Source: Clitoria ternatea (taxonomy: Eukaryota > Streptophyta > Magnoliopsida > Fabales > Fabaceae). Taken from it: a DNA stretch of 64,000 nt. The DNA is taken from contig CM075676.1 of assembly GCA_037962975.1 (NCBI GenBank), positions 90,652,001-90,716,000 on the forward strand, given 5' to 3'. Of the stretch, positions 56,815 to 64,000 are shown one piece after another (position 1 is the stretch's first letter; each line of letters starts with the position of its first letter). The notes under the pieces were generated by a model. That model was not told the origin of the DNA. It made no database searches and was given only the letters and a program-made list of their open reading frames with translations. The position numbers and the translations under genes were made by a program.

Positions 56815-57563
56815 TTACGCGTCAGCCTGTTACTCCCACGCTACGCGTCGTGGGGTGCTACGCGTGGGCTTGCAGTTTATCCTCACGCTACGCGTCAATG
56901 GGACGCTACGCGTAAGCTGCGCAGAACAGAAAAAAGAACAGGGGTTGCACAGCAGCAACCCCTTTCCAAACCACATTATATCCATTCAATTTCTAATTCC
57001 TAACAGCAATCAATTCCAATGGTCTTCTAATCCTAATCCTAACCATATTTATTTCTAAAAATTGAAAATTTAAAACCAAAACTAAAGAGAAAGGATTAGA
57101 ATACTTACTTGTGATTCCTTGAGCAACTAGGATTGAGAAGGTTTGGAGGAGAGAAAATGAGGTTTCGAAAATTAGGTTTTGAAAACTTAAGTGAGGCAGA
57201 GAGGAAATCTTAGGTTTTAAACCCTAAGATGGGCTTCTCTGGTTCAGTTTTAAAAACTGAACGTGGGCTCTGACGCTACGCGTGGATGGGACGCTACGCG
57301 TCAGGTCAAAAATGCAGAGTCCACGCTACGGGTCAAAGTGGCGCTACGCATGGGCTTCTGTTTTTGATTTTTCATAAATTTTTATTTTCAAAAACCTTTT
57401 CTTTTGAGTTTTAAACCCCTTTTCTTTTCAAAATAAATTTTCTATCTACAAATTTGATTTTTTATTTTTTTTAATTTAAAATATCTTAAAAACAAAACAA
57501 AAATGATGGGTTGCCTCCCATTGAGCGCTAGATTTAATGTCTCCAGCCAGACATTACCTCTGA
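56815..57563. other. Non-coding part of the Athila-like element with clustered ACGCGT motifs
   Basis: No coding region. At least eight copies or near copies of GCTACGCGT lie in two clusters (56817-56915 and 57270-57350), the same motif as in the LTRs. Confidence 0.55.
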
Positions 57564-59654
57564 TTAATCAGGTGGTTTCTCAATTTTTGTTGAGGAATCA
57601 CCTGCCTTTTTCTTTCTTCTTCTTCGTCTCCGATGCTTGATTACCTGTCTTTCATCATTCAAGCCATCGGTTAATTTAAAATAATTGAATTGATTGGGAA
57701 GAAGTATACCTGGTTTGGTTGAAGGGTAAACTTTTTCTTCATTACTTGTCCTTAGATGTTCGTGAGCACTAAAGTTTACTTCTTCTTCGTAAACCTTGAC
57801 TGCAACCATACTTTGATCAACATCTACTCTGATTCTTGCAGTCTTCATGAAAGGTCTTCCTAGGATCAGGGGGATCTCAGTATCCTCCTTCATATCCAGT
57901 ACCACAAAGTCAACCCTGAAGTGGTACTTATCAACCTTTACCAGTACATCTTCCACAATCCCAAAAGGCTTTTTGACAGAGCGATCTGCAAACTGTAATT
58001 TTGTCTTTGCTTCTTTTAGCTCATATTCACCAATGCGTTTTATTAAATCTAAGGGCATCAAGTTGATGTTAGCCCCTAAATCTAATAACGCATTCCTGAT
58101 GTTGATATTTCCAATTATTACAGGAATGGTGAAACTCCCCGGATCTTTGCATTTTTTCGGGGTTACACAGTTTGTTTCTTGCTCTGTATTTACTTGCACA
58201 TTTTTTTCATTTTTTTCATTTTTTTCACTTTCTTTCTTTTCTTCTTCTTTCTTTTTCTCACTCTTTTCTTTACAATCAATTTTTACAACATCAGAAGAAA
58301 CAACATTACATTGTTCCCTTGGGTTTTACGTGTTTGCAGAAAACCCAGAACTCTTTAATTCGGCTATTTATTTTGCAAGCTGACCCATTTGTATGTCTGA
58401 TGCTTTCCGGGCAGCTTCATTTGTCTCTACAAACTGCAACAACTGTTGAATAGATTCCTCCATTCTTGTCAATCTTGCATTGTCAGTTTGTTGATGCTTA
58501 AATTGATTGTTAGGAGGTCGGTTGGAAGGTCCAGCATCCTGTCTCCAGCCAATATTCTGATTTTGCCAACCCTGCAGGTAATTGTTAGGAAAAGAATTTC
58601 CATGATTGAAAGGAAAATTACCTAAAGGTGCTCTTTGATGGTTTACGAAATTGGCTTGCTCTTGCTCATTTCCACAGTAACCACATGGTTGTTCTCCCAT
58701 GCAGTGCATACATTGTTTAAGTTGAGCAGGGGGTGGTGACGCTACTTGATCAATTTGGAGTTTTTCCAATTGCTTGCTCATAACTTCAATTTGTTGGGTC
58801 AGTAATTTTTGCTGAGCCAACACCGTGTCATTTACTCCCAATTCGAGCATTCCTGGCTTCCTTTGTACATTACCTCTTTCATGCTTTGCTTGACGGTCAC
58901 TGATAGCCATTGATTCCAATATTTCTATGGCTTCCTCCACAGTCTTGTTCATTAAAGAACCACCTGTACAAGCATCTAACATCATCTTGAACTGAGGCAA
59001 TAAACCATGGTAAACGATTCTTACCTTTTCGGTATCATTCAGGTTGTGGTTTGGACACTTTCTCAAGAGTGCCTTGAATCGTTCCCATGTCTCTCCTAAT
59101 GATTCATCATTATTTTGAGAAAAAAAGTGTATGGCTGTCATTGCTTCAAAATATTTTGAAGGAGAATAAAATCTTTCCAAAAATTTTCTTTCTACATCGG
59201 ACCAGTTTGCAAAACTACCCTGTGGACAAGATTTAAACCATTTTTTTGCTTTACCAATCAATGAAAAAGGAAAAAGTCTCATATAAACAGACTCTTCTTG
59301 ATTGGGTTCAAAACCAATTGTGCTGCATAACTCATAAAAAACAGTTAAATGTTTATATGGTTCTTCATGATTTAAACCAGCAAATTGGTTATTTTGAATA
59401 ATATTTAAAGTGGCGGGTTTAATCTCCACTGGTAAAACTGGTCCTTGAAACATTCCTGAAACTCGGGGTGGACCATTAATAGCAACAAACTATCCCAATG
59501 TTCTCCTTTCAGCAGCCATATTTGAATTTTCAAAAATTTTCGAAGTAGAAGAAGAATTAGTTTGTGTTTTAGATTTCAAAGACTTGATTTTCTTTACAAA
59601 CTTTTCTATCTCAGGATCAAAATAAATTTTACCTGCGGTAGATCGAGTTTGCAT
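57564..59654 (-). pseudogene. Athila-like gag-protease, three in-frame stops
   Basis: One minus-strand frame of 697 codons from MQTRSTAGKIYFDPEI. Gag (about 70-270) has HLTVFYELCSTIGFE, KKWFKSCPQGSFANWSDVE and ALLRKCPNHNLNDTEK. A Cys-rich knuckle (CMHCMGEQPCGYC) follows. The retropepsin (about 495-600) has FTIPVIIGN, LLDLGANINLMPLDL and IPLILGRPFMKTARI. The frame ends in a Lys/Arg-rich tail with no reverse transcriptase after it. Stops are TAG at 59490-59492 (after AAERRTLG), TAA at 58368-58370 (after QLAK) and TAA at 58326-58328; all could be C to T changes in Gln codons. The same reading frame continues through all three. Confidence 0.85.
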
Positions 59655-59778
59655 ACACAAACTAGACAAAGAAAGTTAGTGTAACAATAATAAGAAATAG
59701 ATAATCAAAAATTTAACTAAGGTAAAAAAAAATTTACCATGGTAATTAAAATTTTACTGTTTTACTAAAACAATTCAA

Positions 59779-59796
59779 TCCCCGGCGACGGCGCCA
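59779..59796 (-). promoter_or_regulatory. Primer binding site, tRNA-Asp type
   Basis: On the minus strand tggcgccgtcgccgggga lies 7 nt after the 5' LTR. It differs at one position from the Athila site at 11376-11393. Confidence 0.85.
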
Positions 59797-59803
59797 GAAA
59801 ACT

Positions 59804-61372
59804 TGTTAACCCGGCGACAGAGTCTCAACCGTTCGTTTCCACCACTGGGTTTGTTAATCGGCAAACGCACCAATCGTTTGTAGTTTTCAAAATTTAGATA
59901 TCGTTCCAGTGGGATTGAAAGTCCAATAACAACAGTAATTTTCTATTTACGATGGTAAATGTGAAGAAAGTTATAGACAAAAGAATGATTTATATACAAT
60001 TTATACAATATTCACAGGATAGCATGATTGAATGGTTCATAAGATAAAATAAAATAAAATCTATCTAAAAAGTTGAGTTGTAATCTTAGAATAGGTAAGA
60101 TACTTGAGATAAACACAGATAAACGAATTATGTTGGAAATTGGATCCCTAATCTAGAATAACAATGAGGAACTCAAGACATGCATATTTAATCATCAAGT
60201 TTCATGTCATTGCAGCTTAAATTCATTATAACCGATCCCTCGTGATATAAATTCTAAGAATTCACCGTAAAGTCCGATCCCTCGTGAGCTTTCTCAGTAA
60301 AAACTTGCATTAAGACCTGGCCTTATGGCAACAATGGTTAACAACCCCTATAGAATTGAGATACCAAGGGTATTCCAACTTTTACTTTCGTCAAAACAAG
60401 TTTCAATACGGCATAAATAATCATTCTCCCGTTTGACATTTATACTAATAAAACAAGTTTCAATACACATGAAAATCATTCTCCCGTTTGACGTTCATAT
60501 TAATAAAAGGTTGAAATACTAACATGGACTTGAATCATAAACATGCAGAGGTCGAATTCACAACATTATACTCAATATATTAGTTCACCAATTCTAACAT
60601 AAACAAATTAGTTACACATGGTGAAAGTAAAAACAACACTTACAGAGTTTGACATTACGAAGACGATGGGAACTTCACGATACAACGATCACAATACACC
60701 AAAACACACTCAAGTATCTAGAAAACTATTCTAGAACTACAACTCGCAAAAGAAGTACTCAAAGTCGAGCACAAAGAGAGAAGAGAAGAGAATGGAATAG
60801 AATGGGATGGGATGGAATGGTGTTGGATGGCCCTATTTATAGGGCTGAGCAAGGGTGCTGACGCTACGCGTCCGTGTGACGCTACACGTCACACTCCTGA
60901 CTCAACCTCCATTAAACACTTAATAATGGCCACTTCAAATAATTAATCTTGATCATGCTTGGCCACATGGACATGTTTCCACCGAGTTTTGGCCTTTCAT
61001 GCTGATTGGGGTGGCCCTTGGTGTTGAGTGGAGTGCCCATTATTGGGTCCAAGTGGGGTGGTTGGCCAAAGTGGAGGTGGAGACCACACAGCACTGACGC
61101 TACGCGTGGATGTGACGCGTAGCGTCAGCATCAAAATTCAGAGTCCACGCTACGCGTGAGATTGATGCTACGTGTCAGATCCTCCAGTGTAATTTTCTCT
61201 TGATTTCTTAACTTTTTCACTGCAAAACTAGAGAAAATTGATCAAGGGCAGATTATTTCCAACAACATCCATTTATTGAATTTAAAGCCTAATTTTCTCA
61301 TAAATTAAACTAATTTTTATAATTTTTATAAAATTTTTATTAAAAGATTTATTGTAAATTTGAGGACTAACA
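59804..61372 (-). repeat. Athila-like element, 5' LTR
   Basis: 1,569 bp, about 98% identical to 50442-52011. It is followed on the plus strand by AGAAC (61373-61377). Confidence 0.92.
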
Positions 61373-61740
61373 AGAACCAGTATAAAGCTGTTGTGCAAAT
61401 CTCTCTATCCATTCTCTTTTAAAGTTTGAGTCTGTACCCTTTAAGTCTGCTGCTAAATCTTGTTTAATAAGGTTTTATTTTTCGAAAAGAGTTATAGACT
61501 TATTCAACCTTCACTTCTAAGTCTGTATTTGAACTATCATATATATATTATCTTGTACTTTTCTTAGGCATTTAAATTGTTTAAAAAATAATACTTAAAA
61601 TCAAAATATTTTTATTTAATAAAATTATGCAATAATTTTATAAAGGTATCTATGATGTACTTCGTCTGCACCAATGTTATAAAATTATGAAGGAAAGTAA
61701 ATGTGTATGTTACTCTATTTCATACTTTTCTTTTACACGA
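61373..61740 (+). repeat. Repeat segment Z and one 165-bp unit, right of the Athila-like insertion
   Basis: Continues segment Y from 50441: agaaccagtataaagctg matches gaaccagtataaatccgc at 43485. It is followed by one unit of the 165-bp repeat (aataattttataaaggt, atgaaggaaagtaaa). Confidence 0.65.
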
Positions 61741-62240
61741 ATTCCCTTGTTTACTATTAAAAAATACAAAATAATTTTAATAATTTCTTAAACAAAAAAG
61801 ATAATAAAAAATTATTTTTCAAATCTCAACAAAGAACTACATAACCCTGATTTCTCGGTGTACCTAAGAATACGCAGGAGTAGGGTCAATTTGTGTCAGA
61901 CTCACTTTTCCTTTAAATAAATCTTTTTCCTTTTACTGTTATTTGTTTCTTGGGTCAATTTCAAAATTATCATTAAAACTACATGGTTTAATTTGAGGTA
62001 TTGTTCTTAGGTACAAGCAAATAGGGGTGTCAATATCTTCTTTATTCGGAACCAACTTCCGAACACAAAAAAGGGTTTTCACCAATATTTTCCCCTTTTA
62101 AAAATAAAACAAAATTTTGGTGGTGACTCCATATTTTTTAACGCTTAACTTATATGATTTTTTGGGATTGCTACGCCTTGCGTCGAAATCCACGTTGCGA
62201 ACAGTTAACACGTGATTTAGCCTGATTTTTAATTGATATA
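61741..62240 (+). repeat. Remnant of a Tat/Ogre-like LTR and primer-site region
   Basis: Contains ctacataaccctgatttctc (about 61842), matched at 3646. It ends with ttttggtggtgactcca (about 62115-62131), which resembles the LTR end and primer site (TGGCGACTCC) of Ogre-type elements with one change. No gag follows. Confidence 0.4.
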
Positions 62241-64000
62241 AAAACATGTTATTTCTAGAATATGGCATTAGGTTCTTCAATATAATTTTTTCATTGATGT
62301 GGTACAAGCCTATGTAAATGTGCAATGTTGAAAATAAAATTGAATGAAAATGCTAATTTATTCATAAAGAGTAAACCTAATAAAGAAACAATTTTATATT
62401 ACTATAGCCTAAAAAATAGAAAGAGTCAAGTGGGAATCCAAGTTAGCTATCCTAAAAGTATTAGTCTTTTGTCTTCTCCATAATCTAGTTTATATTGTTA
62501 ACTATCGATGTTACTAGGGTTTGCTATCACTACATGCTTACTAACAATTTTGGAACAATGAGATCTTTTAAACACCATTGGTTAGACTATGTGTTGGAGA
62601 AAAGGTACACATTTATAAAAATTTACACCAATGATAATACACGAAGCCAAAGTCTTATCCCTAAAAGGAAGATAAAGACACTGACGATGAATGAGAGGTT
62701 TCTCTGAGGAATCAAATGAGAATTCTATTTGAGCTAGGAACGAGTGTAACTCTTCCTCTCTAAGTGGTTCTATTTTACGAAAAGGATCTACTAAAGATGC
62801 AATAAACTTCTACAGCTCCATTCTAAGAACTAATGTGTATCTATTTCTGACATTTGTAGCTTACGTCGTGATCCCCTAGATGACCACGATGGTGACTCAG
62901 ATAGAATCTTAACTGACTCATCACTTACGTGGTTGTCTTTTATATCCCATATTTGAATTAAAGAATAGTATTTAGAAAGAAGTTAAATTGGCGAGATAAA
63001 GAGGGTACCTGGTGAGATGATGCGAACGTTTCTTCGGATACAAACCAGGGATGCTAGTATCGCAAAAATAATATCAGAGCCGAGGAGGATTTTTAGATGC
63101 AAAGTGATAAATGACGAGAAATGAGCCCTTTTTTATAAATGATTTCTAAGGTTGAAGAAGTGGGATCAGTTAGACACAATAATAATAAAAAACATGCCTG
63201 TCACTTCACATATCACACGATGATTGTAGAGAAATCGAACCCATTCACTAGATAACATGTGTCATGATCAAAACTCAGCACAAAAAGGGAGCGTATTCTG
63301 GTGTGGAGCGTCATTATACGAGTGGACATTTTCAAACATAATTGACCACATCGGTACTCACAAGACTAATCAAAACACAAGTATATCAAATCATTGAAGT
63401 GACTTATAAGTCACTCCAATAGACTGAGGGAAAATGATTTTAACCTAATACCAATTCCAATTTCATGAAGCACATGCCAGTATCCAGAGGGTTATGGACG
63501 ATGTTGACATAAGCTTCATAATGACTTTCTTTGAAGGACCTACGATAATCAGTGTCATTAATAAGCCAATATAAGATAGACGTTAAGGGACATACTAGGG
63601 GCACATCAGCTAAGACCTGAAACCATGTCAAAAATGTTTGCATGTATGTCAACTTTCCACTTACTTTACAAAAAAAATACCAGACACATACACCATGAGA
63701 CAAAATCATTACTCAACTTTTATAAATATCACTCATATACTATGCATGTGATATGTTCAACCAACCGTAATGCTTGAGTTTCGATATTGATATCATACTA
63801 ACTTGAGTATTATAGTGTCTTTATATGCAACACTCTATTTAACGCCTTAACGTAAAATATTAGTGTATGCTGGATGGAATGCAACAAGATTTTGACATTC
63901 CTACTAGACTTGATAGAGTATTAGATCCCCACTGAATTAGTGTAAGACATTGGACATGTAAGTCTGGTATCCCATACTGGATAGATCAATTAACAATATT
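62241..64000. other. No gene recognised
   Basis: Moderately AT-rich DNA with only short frames (for example 62495-62707 plus, 63440-63709 minus) and no domain I recognise. It may be low-copy intergenic DNA or the edge of another decayed element. Confidence 0.4.

Larger units (their letters stand above)
50442..61372 (-). mobile_element. Non-autonomous Athila-like LTR retrotransposon (no RT or integrase)
   Basis: 10,931 bp with ends TGTTA...TAACA and the perfect duplication AGAAC (50437-50441, 61373-61377). On the minus strand the order is 5' LTR (61372-59804), tRNA-Asp-type primer site, gag-protease (59654-57564), non-coding DNA with a 1.77-kb insertion, a 435-aa ORF (54603-53296), polypurine tract and 3' LTR (52011-50442). 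The LTRs (about 1,570 bp) differ at about 32 positions by hand count, near 98% alike. No reverse transcriptase, RNase H or integrase is present, so it would depend on another element. The related repeat at 43470 shows the uninterrupted target. Confidence 0.88.

Noticed and set aside
57847..58453. Plus-strand Ser/Phe-rich frames
   Set aside because: Antisense of the Athila-like gag-protease frame, which has clear family motifs.
63440..63709. Minus-strand frame of 89 codons near the right end
   Set aside because: No family recognised, no support from context.

Overview
The window looks like nuclear DNA of a flowering plant, probably a eudicot with a large repeat-rich genome. It is AT-rich and has spliced genes with GT-AG introns, plant-specific protein families, and nested LTR retrotransposons of the Athila, Tat and Copia types. 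I cannot name the species. Nothing prokaryotic, no tRNA or rRNA gene and no CRISPR array was seen. No intact ordinary host gene was found; both host-type genes near the left end are broken.

Left part (1-10240). A two-exon Myb/SANT-like gene on the minus strand (70-1202) has a premature stop. After a strongly C-rich block (2461-3000) comes an intron-containing pseudogene of a SURP/CID splicing factor on the minus strand (4665-7950), with at least two nonsense codons and about four frameshifts. Then comes copy A of a dispersed LTR-like repeat (8575-9290).

Middle part (10241-38871). An Athila-type Ty3/gypsy element with a truncated 5' LTR has taken a 16.2-kb Tat-type element (11542-27727) into its leader, with target duplication CTAGT. 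The Tat element has LTRs about 99% alike by hand count and a gag-pol frame broken by only one stop. Behind pol it carries two antisense, intron-containing genes, each with its own promoter-like region and downstream repeats, so the whole module has been duplicated. The Athila gag-pol has three stops and has lost the protease active site. Behind it sit a small cysteine-motif ORF and an open, intronless 209-aa ORF that resembles LONELY GUY (LOG) cytokinin-activating enzymes. This is the most unusual feature of the window.

Right part (38872-64000). A degraded LTR-like stretch is followed by a decayed Copia-like element (5' LTR at 44163, 3' LTR starting at 47913). Its right LTR/flank received a solo LTR (48578-49840, duplication TTACG) and a complete 10.9-kb non-autonomous Athila-like element on the minus strand (50442-61372, duplication AGAAC). 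That element encodes gag-protease and a 435-aa plant-transposon-type protein but no reverse transcriptase or integrase. It was itself hit by a 1.77-kb LTR-like insertion (55050-56814). Paralogous copies inside the window show the empty sites for two of these insertions. From 61741 to the end only repeat remnants and unrecognised DNA are seen.
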